Positions 7,521 to 15,851 of a DNA stretch of 58,227 nt are shown here, piece by piece (the stretch's first letter is position 1; each line of letters starts with the position of its first letter). The translations under genes and the position numbers were made by a program. The notes under the pieces were generated by a model. It made no database searches. It worked only from the letters and a program-made list of their open reading frames with translations, and had not been told where the DNA came from. Origin of the DNA: Halobacteriales archaeon QS_9_67_17 (GTDB lineage Archaea; Halobacteriota; Halobacteria; Halobacteriales; Haloarculaceae); assembly GCA_003023185.1 (NCBI GenBank), contig PXSB01000054.1, forward strand, positions 1 through 58,227. Reading direction: 5' to 3'.

Positions 7521-8707
7521 TCTGCCACCTTCTCCGCTCGGCCGCGCGCCATGAGGAACACGCCGAGCGCTTCTTCGACGTGACTCTCACCCTCCTGAAT
7601 ACTAAACGCTTCGCCGTCGAACTCCACCGGGCCGGAATCGGTCACCTCGATTGCGACCTCGTGACCGCGGAACTGCTCGGGGACGGCGTCGACGAGCGGG
7701 TCGAAGTCGGCGAGGGCGTCCCGGTCAATAGGCGTGACGACGAGGCCGGTGCCGCCGTGGATACTCCGCGGGAGACGGATGAGCCGGTTGATGTCGGTGG
7801 TGACCGGCTCGTCAATCGGTGCGGCGTCGGTTTCGAGCACGCGCTCGAAGAGGTGTTTCGCGAGTGAGACGACGGCAGGGTGAACGTCGATGTTGCCCGC
7901 GGCCAGTTCGTCGTGGTTGTCGACGGTTGCGCGTCGGATCGCCGACGCCTTTCCCTCGCCGACGCCGGGGAACTGGCGGAGTCGGTCGAGCGCCTCATTT
8001 TCGGGCAGGTCGCGCACCTCGTTGACGAGCGTCATGAGCTGTCGGTGGACGCGCGCGCTCCAGCCGCCGTCGGTCGGGAGCGTCCGCTTCTGTGTCGGGT
8101 TCTTCAGTCCGATGCCCTCAACGGACTCGGTTCGGACGACGTCTTCGAACTCGATGTTTGGCCCGCGGACGTACTCGACGATCTCGTCGCGCTGGTCGCG
8201 GCCGAGATCGAGGACGCCGTCCGCGCGGATGTGAACGTGGTAGCCGCGGCCACCCGAAAAGACGAGCTTCGTATCGCGGGCCGCGAATCCGAAGTCGTCT
8301 TCGAGGAAGTCGAGGAGGTCGAACAGGGCGTCTTTACACGCCGCCAGCATGTCAGCGTAGGAGGTGGCGTCGGGGTCGACGCCGGGGAGGTGGTCGGCGT
8401 CGAGATCGAAGACGAGGTCGGCCGCGCGCCACCCCTTCTCCGACATGCGGCCCGCGCCGGGGTCGCGGTAGCGCCCCGCAGAGAAGTACACGTGGCGAGG
8501 CTGCTCGCGAGAGAGGAAGTCACTCAGCGAGCCGCCGCCGGCGATATCGATCCACGACTGGTGACGGACCATCGTCGTCTCCGGCCCGGGCGTGAAGGGG
8601 ATGTGGCCCCACTCGCGTTCGTTGGCGGCGGGCGGCCCCTCGATGTCGCTCCGGCGGTAGTAGTCGCCGAACCGGCCCCGGAGATACTCGCGCGTCCGCT
8701 CGTCCAT
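7517..8707 (-). CDS. priS: DNA primase small (catalytic) subunit PriS
   Basis: A 396-residue protein that synthesises RNA/DNA primers together with PriL at the replication fork. Start chosen at MDERTREYLRGRFGDYY; the track start ten codons earlier adds an atypical tail. Catalytic features are visible: the metal-binding DxD in LVFDLDADH (about residue 100) and the SGGRGYHVH motif (about residue 155). The fold continues to the C-terminus with normal length. The gene comes first in a two-gene unit with GINS. The divergent neighbour on the other side is deoxyhypusine synthase, with about 120 bp between starts. Confidence 0.95.
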   Translation of the reverse strand: MDERTREYLRGRFGDYYRRSDIEGPPAANEREWGHIPFTPGPETTMVRHQSWIDIAGGGSLSDFLSREQPRHVYFSAGRYRDPGAGRMSEKGWRAADLVFDLDADHLPGVDPDATSYADMLAACKDALFDLLDFLEDDFGFAARDTKLVFSGGRGYHVHIRADGVLDLGRDQRDEIVEYVRGPNIEFEDVVRTESVEGIGLKNPTQKRTLPTDGGWSARVHRQLMTLVNEVRDLPENEALDRLRQFPGVGEGKASAIRRATVDNHDELAAGNIDVHPAVVSLAKHLFERVLETDAAPIDEPVTTDINRLIRLPRSIHGGTGLVVTPIDRDALADFDPLVDAVPEQFRGHEVAIEVTDSGPVEFDGEAFSIQEGESHVEEALGVFLMARGRAEKVAE

Positions 8708-8826
8708 CGCTCTCGAAGCGAAGGGCGACGGTGTCAAAAGCGTGTCCTTCGCCGCGTCGCCACGGCCCGAGAGGACCCCGCCCCGAGACCGCGCCGTTGA
8801 AACCTGTCTCGGGCGAAGTAGGCGTA

Positions 8827-9852
8827 ATGACCGACGATTCGACGGACGAGTGGGAGGCGCCGAACCGCGAGGAGTTCAGCCACGACCCGCTCGGCCACAC
8901 CCACGTGTGGGCCGACATGAGCGTGGACGATCTGGTCGACGGCTACGGCGAGGCCGGCATCGGCGCGGCGGCGGTCCACGAGGCGGCCGACATCTACGCC
9001 GAGATGCTCGCCGACGAGGAGTGTACCGTGTTCGTGTCGCTCGCCGGGGCGATGGTGCCGACCGGAATGCGCCGGATCGTCGCCGACCTAATCCGGGACG
9101 GCTACGTCGACGCGCTCGTCACGACGGGCGCGAACCTCACCCACGACGCCATCGAGGCCATCGGCGGCAAACACCACCACGGAACCGCCGACGCACCGGA
9201 GAAGACCGAGCGCGAACACGACGAGCAACTGCGCGACGAGGAGGTCGACCGCGTCTACAACGTGTATCTCCCGCAGGAACACTTCGGGCTGTTCGAATCC
9301 CACCTCCGCGAGGAGGTGTTCCCGCCGCTCGAAGCGGAGGGCACAGTGAGCATCGCGCGACTCACCCGCGAGCTCGGGCGGGCGAACGCCGCGGTGAACG
9401 ACCGCGAGGACATCGAGGAAGGGCCGGGCGTCGCCGCCGCGGCGTACGAGGCGGACGTGCCGATCTACTGTCCGGCCGTCGCCGATTCCGTCCTTGGATT
9501 ACAGGCGTGGCTCTACTCGCAGACCTCCGAGTTCTCGCTCGACGCGCTGGCGGATATGACGCCGCTGACCGACCTCGCGTTCGATGCCGAACGCGCGGGC
9601 TGTTTGCTCGTCGGCGGCGGCGTTCCCAAGAACTTCACGCTCCAGACGATGCTCGTCACGCCGAACGCCTACGACTACGCCGTCCAGATCACGACGGACC
9701 CGGAGCACACGGGCGGCCTGTCGGGCGCGACGCTCGACGAGGCGCGCTCGTGGGGGAAACTCGAACCGGACGCGCGCAACGCCACCGTCGTCGGCGATGC
9801 GACCGTCCACCTGCCGCTGCTCGTCGCGGCCGCACGCGAACGGCTGGAGTAG
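8827..9852 (+). CDS. dys: Deoxyhypusine synthase
   Basis: A 341-residue cytoplasmic enzyme that transfers an aminobutyl group to a lysine of translation factor aIF5A. The start MTDDSTDEWEAPN at 8827 was preferred over the track start at 8731. Conserved blocks seen: FVSLAGAMVPTGMR, VDALVTTGANLTHD, the region DVPIYCPAVADS, and EARSWGKLEPDA, where the lysine matches the catalytic Lys of the human enzyme. Length fits the family. In haloarchaea the donor pathway may use agmatine rather than spermidine; that is literature knowledge, not visible here. Confidence 0.93.
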   Translation: MTDDSTDEWEAPNREEFSHDPLGHTHVWADMSVDDLVDGYGEAGIGAAAVHEAADIYAEMLADEECTVFVSLAGAMVPTGMRRIVADLIRDGYVDALVTTGANLTHDAIEAIGGKHHHGTADAPEKTEREHDEQLRDEEVDRVYNVYLPQEHFGLFESHLREEVFPPLEAEGTVSIARLTRELGRANAAVNDREDIEEGPGVAAAAYEADVPIYCPAVADSVLGLQAWLYSQTSEFSLDALADMTPLTDLAFDAERAGCLLVGGGVPKNFTLQTMLVTPNAYDYAVQITTDPEHTGGLSGATLDEARSWGKLEPDARNATVVGDATVHLPLLVAAARERLE

Positions 9853-9898
9853 CTATTTCTCACCTCTCACCGGGCGTTTGCCAGTCGGCGAGCAGCTA

Positions 9899-10997
9899 TC
9901 ACTCCTCCCGCGTGAGCGCGGCGTCGCCGTGTCGCTCGCGGAGTTCGCGCATCTGTTCGCGCTGGTCGGCGATGCGGGGTGTCGGCTCCGCGAACGCGTC
10001 GGCGAACATGTCGTCCGGGTCGGCCTCGACGCTGGCGAGTTGGTCTACCGCTGCGGCCATCCGGGACTCGTTTTCCGCCTCGATGTCGGCTATCTCCTCG
10101 TCGTCGAGGAGTCCCTCGCGGCGGAGATACGCCTCCAGCCTGTCGATGGGGTCGACCTGTCGCCACCGCTCGACCTCCTCGTCGTCGCGGTACTCCGAGG
10201 GGTCGTCCGCGGTCGTGTGTGCCCCGTAGCGGTATTCGACGGTCTCGATCAACGTCGGGGCGGCCTCGTGCTCGCGGGGGTCGAGTGCCTTCTCGCGGGC
10301 CGCACGCGTCACCTCGTACACCGCGAGCGGGTCCATACGCTTCGGCCTTCTGCGCGATGGTCTGCGACCGCGTCTGTTTCTCGCGGGGCACGGAGATGGC
10401 CCAGCCGTTGTTGTGACAGACGAACACCGTCGGCGTGTCGAAGACGCCGGCGAAGTTGAGCCCCTCGTGGAAATCACCCTCCGAGGTCGCGCCGTCGCCG
10501 AAGTGGCAGACGACGACTTCATTGCTATTGTCCTCGTCGTCGCTCTGTAGGTTCGCCGCCATCCCGAGGCCGGTCGCGTGCGGGATGTGGTCGCCGATGC
10601 AGATGTTGAGCGGGAAGATGCGCTCGTCGACCAGCGCGTCGTGGCCCGACTCGTGGCCGGCCCAGTAGTGGAGATACTCGGGCGGGAACCCGCGGACGAT
10701 GGGCGCGGCGTGTTCGCGGTACTGGTAGAGCAGCCAGTCGGCGTCCTCAAGCGCGTACATCGACCCGAAGCCGGAGCCCTCTTGGCCGGCCATCGGTGCG
10801 TACGTCCCGAGTCGGCCCTGCCGCTGGAGGCTCACCATCCGGTCGTCGAAGTGCCGCCCCAGTTTCATGTCGGCGTACAGTGACACGAGTTCGTCGTCGG
10901 ACAGCGACGGCTCGTAGCCGTTCTGGAGCGTGCCGTCCGGCGCGAGAAAGCCGATGCGGTCGTCGTACGGGCGGTCGAGGAGCGTCCGGTCTGCCAT
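9899..10997 (-). pseudogene. Pyruvate dehydrogenase-type E1 component alpha, frameshifted
   Basis: The N-terminal 220 codons (MADRTLLDRPYDDRIGFLAP..., with the thiamine diphosphate region GDGATSEGDFHEGLNFAG and NNGWAISVP) are in one frame. The last 145 codons (MDPLAVYEVTRAAREKALDP... to DAALTREE) are in another. The frames break at about 10332-10338, exactly after KAEAYG. Family members continue YGFxGxxVDGxDxLAVY, so about eight residues are missing and the frame is lost. The junction contains ATGG, which fits a small deletion between two ATGG copies. No E1 beta, E2 or E3 gene is adjacent. The enzyme would decarboxylate a 2-oxo acid. It is either inactive, or the frameshift is a sequence error. 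Confidence 0.85.
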
Positions 10998-11002
10998 CCA
11001 GA

Positions 11003-11413
11003 TCAGTCCGTGTGCGGCGTGGGCGGTGTCGCGTCCACGTCCGGGAGATGTCCGGTCAGATCGGTCCGAGAGAGCATCCCCGTTACCTGTCCGTCCGGTC
11101 CCGTCACCGGCAGATGGCCGAGATCCTCCTCGACCATCATCGGTGCGACCGCAGTCAACGACTCGTCGGCCTCGACGGTCACCACGTCTTCGGTCATGTA
11201 CGCTGCGACGGTCGCCTCCTCGGGCGCGTCGGCAACGACGCGCAGTGCGTCCGTCGACGTGAAGATGCCCTGCGGCCGGCACGCTTCGTCGATGACGAGA
11301 ACGGATTCGATACGCCGGTCGACCATCGCCGCCGCCGCCTCCTCGATTGGTGTCTCCTCGTCCAGCGTGAGGACGGGTGTGGTCATCGCGTCTGCTACGG
11401 TCTGCTCGCTCAT
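11003..11413 (-). CDS. CBS-domain pair protein
   Basis: A 136-residue protein made of two CBS domains: residues about 1-62 (TVADAMTTPVLTLDEETPIE) and about 68-128 (AYMTEDVVTVEADESLTAVA, then GHLPVTGPDGQVTGMLSRTD). CBS pairs bind adenine nucleotides and act as energy-state sensors. It ends 5 bp before the start of the E1 alpha gene on the same strand, so it is probably co-transcribed and may once have regulated it. It is intact. Confidence 0.88.
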   Translation of the reverse strand: MSEQTVADAMTTPVLTLDEETPIEEAAAAMVDRRIESVLVIDEACRPQGIFTSTDALRVVADAPEEATVAAYMTEDVVTVEADESLTAVAPMMVEEDLGHLPVTGPDGQVTGMLSRTDLTGHLPDVDATPPTPHTD

Positions 11414-11674
11414 ACGTACTCTCTCCGACGGAAACTACATAACTGTCGTGTTACCAGAACGCGCTCACCGGAAGCGACGGTTCTGGGGTGCATCTACCCT
11501 CACGATGACGGGCGCGTGCCGAGTCGGGAGAGGCACTTGGCCGTGATGAGCCTCTCTCCGATGTGAGGCGTCTCTGAACTAATCTGTCGGTGGCCACAGT
11601 AGACACAAGCCCGACCGGCCGCTAAGTCGGAAAATAAAAACAGACTCGACGCGGGAGTGACGGTTCGTTACGCG
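11414..11674. other. Gap without a gene (261 bp)
   Basis: Contains the upstream region of the CBS gene and the downstream region of the large repeat protein. An AT-rich run (AAAATAAAAA near 11630) may be a terminator for the minus-strand repeat gene or for read-through in either direction. No small ORF is convincing. Confidence 0.35.
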
Positions 11675-14245
11675 TCAGTTCGACGTGCTGTCGTCTGAAT
11701 CGAGGTAGTTCGGGACGCCGTCCCCGTCCGCGTCATCGGTGCCCTCGGTCTCGTCGGACGTGCCATCTCCGTCAGAATCGAGATCCCGATAGTTGGGGAG
11801 GCCGTCGCCGTCGACGTCCTCAGTTCCTTCGACACTATCGGCGATGCCGTCGTTGTCGCTGTCGGTGTCGAGGTAGTCGGCGGGACTGTCCCCGTCGGTG
11901 TCGGTCGTTCCCTCCGTGCTGTCCGTGATCCCGTCACCGTCGGAATCAGTGTCGAGGTAATTCGGAACGTCGTCGCCGTCGGCATCGTTCGTTCCCTCAG
12001 TGGAATCGAGGACACCGTCACCGTCCGAGTCGGCATCGAGATAGTTCGGAGCGCCATCGCCGTCAACGTCGCCGGTCCCTTCGGCACCGTCGAGGAGTTC
12101 GTCTTCGTCGCTATCCGTGTCGAGGTAATTCGGAGTGCTATCGTCGTCGGAGTCGTTGGTCCCCTCGACGCTATCGGCGATGCCGTCACCGTCGGAATCA
12201 GTGTCGAGGTAGTTCTTGATCCCGTCGCTGTCGGCGTCGTTCGTCCCTTCGGTGGCGTCGGGGATGCCGTCACCGTCGTTATCGGTGTCGAGATAGTTCG
12301 GAGCACCGTCGCCGTCGGCATCGTCGGTGCCCTCGGCGCTGTCGGGGATGCCGTCGCCGTCGGCATCGAAGTCCCGGTAGTTGGCGACGCCGTCGCCGTC
12401 AGCATCGTTGGTCCCTTCGATGGCGTCCGAGATGCCGTCGTTGTCGCTGTCAGTCTGGAGGTAGTCGGCGGGACTGTCGCCGTCGGTGTCGGTCGTTCCT
12501 TCCGTGCTGTCAGGAATGCTGTCGCCGTCCGAATCAGTATCTATGAAGTTCGGAGTGCCGTCTTCATCAACGTCGTTGGTCTTCTCGGTGGAGTCGAGGA
12601 TACCATCATCGTCCGAATCGGCATCGAGATAGTTCGGAGCTTCGTCGCCGTCGACATCGTCGGTCCCTTCGACGCTGTCGAGGAGGCCGTCTTCATCACT
12701 GTCGGTGTCGAGGTAATTCGGGGTGCTATCGCCGTCGGTATCATCGGTGCCCTCTGTGCTGTCCGTGATCCCGTCACCATCGGAATCCGTGTCGAGATAG
12801 TTCGGAACCCCGTCGTCGGCATCGTTGGTTCCTTCGGTGGCGTCCGGGATGCCGTCGCCGTCGTTATCGGTGTCGAGATAGTTCGGAACGTCGTCATCGT
12901 CGGCGTCATCGGTCCCTTCGGTGCTGTCCGTGATCCCGTCACCGGCGGAGTCGGCGTCCTGATAGTTGGGGACGCCGTCACCGTCCGCGTCCTCGGTACT
13001 CTCGGTGGCGTCGGGGATGCCATCGTTGTCGCTGTCAGTCTGGAGGTAGTCCGCGGGACTGTCGCCGTCGGTGTCGGTCGTCCCCTCCGTGCTGTCGGGG
13101 ATGCCGTCGCCGTCGGCGTCAGTGTCGAGATAATTCGGAACGCCGTCGCTGTCGGCGTCGTTCGTCCCCTCGGCGGAATCGAGGATACCGTCACCGTCCG
13201 AATCAGCATCTAAAAAGTCGGGGGTTCCGTCCGCGTCGGCGTCGGCATCACCCTCGGTACTGTCGGGGATGGCGTCTTCGTCGCTATCGGCGTCGAGATA
13301 GTTCGGCGTGCTGTCGCCGTCGGCGTCGTCGGTGCCCTCGACGGCGTCGGCGATTCCGTCACCGTCGTTGTCGGTGTCGAGGTAGTTGGGAACGTTGTCG
13401 CCGTCGGCGTCGTTCGTTCCCTCGGTGGAATCGAAGGTGCCGTCGCCGTCTGAGTCGACGTCGCGGTAGTCAGCTGTGCCGTCACCGTCAGCGTCGGTAG
13501 CTCCCTCGGTCGAGTCGCTGATGCCGTCGTCGTCGCTGTCGTCGTCGAGGGCGTCGATGGTCTCGTCACCGTCAGTGTCCACCGCGGAGCCGCCGTCGGT
13601 CTCGACGCCATCGTCGATACCGTCACCGTCCGTGTCGGCGGAGTCGATATCGGTCCCGAGGCTCTCTTCGAGGGAGTCGTCCAGCCCGTCGCCGTCGGTG
13701 TCGTTCGAGTCGTCGCCGTCACCGATGGAGTACGTCGTCGTCGTCGGGTTGTCCGTGCTCTGGACGTTGACGGCGACGTCGACGTCGTAGGTGCCGGAGC
13801 TCTGCGGGTTCTCCGCGGCGTCGTAGACGACGTGCACTACGTCACCTTCCGAGAGGGAGTAGCTGCCGCCGAAACCTATCGCCAGCGTCTCGCCGTTGTT
13901 CGAGCCAGACACGGAGTCGAGGTCGTCCGAGACATCGACGACGGAGCCGTCCGACCGTTCGATCTCGGCCGTGACCACGTCGGACTGGTCGACGTTACTG
14001 ACGGTGCCGTCGAAGTTACCGTCGACGCTGTAGTCGACTTCAACGCTGTTCAGCGAGTTGGAATCGTCGTTCGATTCGACTACCGCCCTGATGTCGTGTG
14101 TCGCTGTCGCACCCGGATCGGCCGGCGAGACTTCGACCGATGCATCGGCCGACGCGACAGCGTTGCCCGCGAGAGCTACACCGCCGACAGCGGAAGCGAT
14201 CAGTATCGTTACCAGGAACACCGCACGGCTTTGTTTTACCATCAT
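11675..14245 (-). CDS. Secreted calcium-binding-type protein with 22 thrombospondin-3-like repeats
   Basis: An 856-residue protein. Residues 1-33 are a Sec signal peptide (hydrophobic LVTILIASAVGGVALAG). Residues about 34-180 are a head domain (SPADPGATATH, FGGSYSLSEGDVVHVVY, VQSTDNPTTTTYSIGD) shared with two nearby proteins. A short Asp-rich linker precedes 22 units of 28 residues (DGDGIPDSTEGTNDADGDGV type). Each unit carries DxDxDG-like motifs of calcium-binding thrombospondin type 3 repeats. There is no C-terminal membrane helix or PGF-type sorting signal; it ends DDSTSN. The start is just downstream of an AT-rich promoter. The role is unknown; a rigid, extended, ion-binding surface or matrix protein is inferred. 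Confidence 0.85.
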   Translation of the reverse strand: MMVKQSRAVFLVTILIASAVGGVALAGNAVASADASVEVSPADPGATATHDIRAVVESNDDSNSLNSVEVDYSVDGNFDGTVSNVDQSDVVTAEIERSDGSVVDVSDDLDSVSGSNNGETLAIGFGGSYSLSEGDVVHVVYDAAENPQSSGTYDVDVAVNVQSTDNPTTTTYSIGDGDDSNDTDGDGLDDSLEESLGTDIDSADTDGDGIDDGVETDGGSAVDTDGDETIDALDDDSDDDGISDSTEGATDADGDGTADYRDVDSDGDGTFDSTEGTNDADGDNVPNYLDTDNDGDGIADAVEGTDDADGDSTPNYLDADSDEDAIPDSTEGDADADADGTPDFLDADSDGDGILDSAEGTNDADSDGVPNYLDTDADGDGIPDSTEGTTDTDGDSPADYLQTDSDNDGIPDATESTEDADGDGVPNYQDADSAGDGITDSTEGTDDADDDDVPNYLDTDNDGDGIPDATEGTNDADDGVPNYLDTDSDGDGITDSTEGTDDTDGDSTPNYLDTDSDEDGLLDSVEGTDDVDGDEAPNYLDADSDDDGILDSTEKTNDVDEDGTPNFIDTDSDGDSIPDSTEGTTDTDGDSPADYLQTDSDNDGISDAIEGTNDADGDGVANYRDFDADGDGIPDSAEGTDDADGDGAPNYLDTDNDGDGIPDATEGTNDADSDGIKNYLDTDSDGDGIADSVEGTNDSDDDSTPNYLDTDSDEDELLDGAEGTGDVDGDGAPNYLDADSDGDGVLDSTEGTNDADGDDVPNYLDTDSDGDGITDSTEGTTDTDGDSPADYLDTDSDNDGIADSVEGTEDVDGDGLPNYRDLDSDGDGTSDETEGTDDADGDGVPNYLDSDDSTSN
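11678..13534 (-). repeat. 22 tandem 84-bp coding repeats with a 7-unit higher-order period
   Basis: The repeats encode 28 residues each; unit 9 is one codon shorter. Comparing unit n with n+7 gives clear matches. Units 6, 13 and 20 share TTDTDGDSPADYL. Units 4, 11 and 18 start DED. Units 7, 14 and 21 start DNDGI and have NYQ/NYR. Units 3, 10 and 17 share DSTPNYLD. The array therefore grew by copying blocks of seven units (about 588 bp), three blocks plus one unit. Confidence 0.85.
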
Positions 14246-14673
14246 GGGATAAAAATTTATTATCGCTATTATAATTTATGTCTGGCATGCAATTTAATAT
14301 TTTTGAACATTCAGACCCAGCTGACAGAGAATCTCCGTCGGCGACGTCAGCAGAGCGATAATGGTTTTTCTCCGGATCCCACTACTCCGCGTGGGCCGAT
14401 GATGAGTCCGTCCGACCGAGTCAGCCTCGGCAGCTGGCGATGACGACCCCTATGAGTACTGTCATAGGCCCACGTACCGCGATTCACCCATCTTCGGCGG
14501 CAACCCGAAGTCACGTTTGGTGTCGTCCGGTCGTTCCCGTCTTGCCGTCGTTCACGAAAGCTACCAGCGGTGAGCGGAGCGAACCGGAACTTAGCGAGAG
14601 ATATTTCCAAAAATATTACCCCGAAACCATTTTCGTTGACCTTCGGAATCTTCACTCGGAGCACCGAAATACG
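14246..14673. promoter_or_regulatory. Divergent promoter region between two paralogous secreted-protein genes
   Basis: 428 bp separate the starts of the two divergent paralogues. On the minus strand the TATA-like AAATTATAATAG lies about 25-30 bp before the 14245 ATG. An additional AT-rich stretch (14280-14320) and AAAAATATTAC near 14608 may serve the plus-strand gene at 14674, which would then have a leader of roughly 40 nt. The middle (14330-14590) holds no convincing gene. Confidence 0.5.
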
Positions 14674-15699
14674 ATGTATCCAACGAACCCCCCAATGCGT
14701 GCAGCGGTCCTCGCAACGATAATGGTCGTTTCGGCCATCGCAAGCGGCGCAGTCTTGGCAGGCTCTGCAGCTGCGACGGCGAACTCTACCATCAAGGTAT
14801 CGCCGGCCGAGCCCGACGCGACCGCGACACACACCGTGCGCGGCACTGTGGAATCGGACGACGACTCGACGGCGTTGAACGGCATCGAGATCCAGTACAG
14901 CGTCGAGGGCGACTTCGACGGGTCGGTTAGCAACGTCGGCCGGTCGGAGGTGACGGCAGTCGAAATCAATCGGAACGACGGCACCACGGTCGACGCGCTC
15001 GATGACCTCCAGAGCGTGAGCACGACCGACGACGGCGACACCCTCAGGTTCGACTTCGGCGGGAGTTACAATCTGCAGGAGGGCGACGTCGTCGCGGTGA
15101 CCTACTCGTCCGTCCAGAACCCGTCGGACTCCGACACCTACTCCGTCGCCATCGCGATCAACCCCGACAGCGCAGACGACCCAGCGTCGACCACCTACAC
15201 GCTCAGCGACTCGGATTCGGATTCGGACTCCAACAGTGATGATCCTGATTCGGACAACGACTCGGATAGTGACTCTGACGATGATTCCGATTCAGATTCG
15301 GACTCAGATGACTCAGACTCCGCCGATTCGGACAGCGATTCCGATTCCGACTCGGACGACGATTCCAATTCGGATTCCGACGACTCCGATTCTGACTCCG
15401 ATAGCGATGATTCAGATTCCGACTCAGATTCGGATGATGACTCAGACTCCGAGGACGATTCTGACTCTGACAGCGATTCGGACTCAGATGACGACGATTC
15501 CGATTCTAACTCGGACTCCGACGATGACTCGGCCGACTCTGATAGCGACTCGGATTCAGATTCCGATGACGACTCAGACTCTGACAGCGACGATGACTCG
15601 GATACCGACGATTCCGATTCAGACGACGACTCGGATTCGGATGACGACTCAGATTCCGACAGCGATTCCGATGGCGACTCCGACTCCGATTCGGATTAG
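14674..15699 (+). CDS. Secreted Ser-Asp (SD) repeat protein
   Basis: A 341-residue protein. ATG 14674 was chosen because the signal peptide (MRAAVLATIMVVSAIASGAV) follows directly; the track start at 14440 adds a non-protein-like tail. Residues about 35-175 are the same head domain as in the neighbours (SPAEPDATATHTVRGTVES, DFDGSVSNVGRSEV, FGGSYNLQEGDVVAVTYSS). The last ~165 residues are almost pure Asp/Ser. There is no sorting motif. Comparable SD tails act as stalks in staphylococcal Sdr and clumping factors, where they are also glycosylated; that comparison is analogy only. Confidence 0.82.
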   Translation: MYPTNPPMRAAVLATIMVVSAIASGAVLAGSAAATANSTIKVSPAEPDATATHTVRGTVESDDDSTALNGIEIQYSVEGDFDGSVSNVGRSEVTAVEINRNDGTTVDALDDLQSVSTTDDGDTLRFDFGGSYNLQEGDVVAVTYSSVQNPSDSDTYSVAIAINPDSADDPASTTYTLSDSDSDSDSNSDDPDSDNDSDSDSDDDSDSDSDSDDSDSADSDSDSDSDSDDDSNSDSDDSDSDSDSDDSDSDSDSDDDSDSEDDSDSDSDSDSDDDDSDSNSDSDDDSADSDSDSDSDSDDDSDSDSDDDSDTDDSDSDDDSDSDDDSDSDSDSDGDSDSDSD

Positions 15700-15851
15700 C
15701 CGAGCCGATACCGACATTTTTCTGACGAACACCACCACCGAGATAGCCACAGTTCCCGAGTCCGTTGGCACGAAGCGAGGCCTCTCGGTTCACGTCAGAA
15801 GCACCGTGCATCCGCTAATCCGAAAGGAGGCCTATACGGCTCGGCGTCGAC

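Noticed and set aside
11668-13722. Thr/Ser/Arg-rich ORFs and CRISPR-like 84-bp periodicity in the large repeat gene
   Set aside because: The period is the coding repeat of the secreted protein; units are contiguous without spacers, and the alternative ORFs are frame shadows of a low-complexity array.
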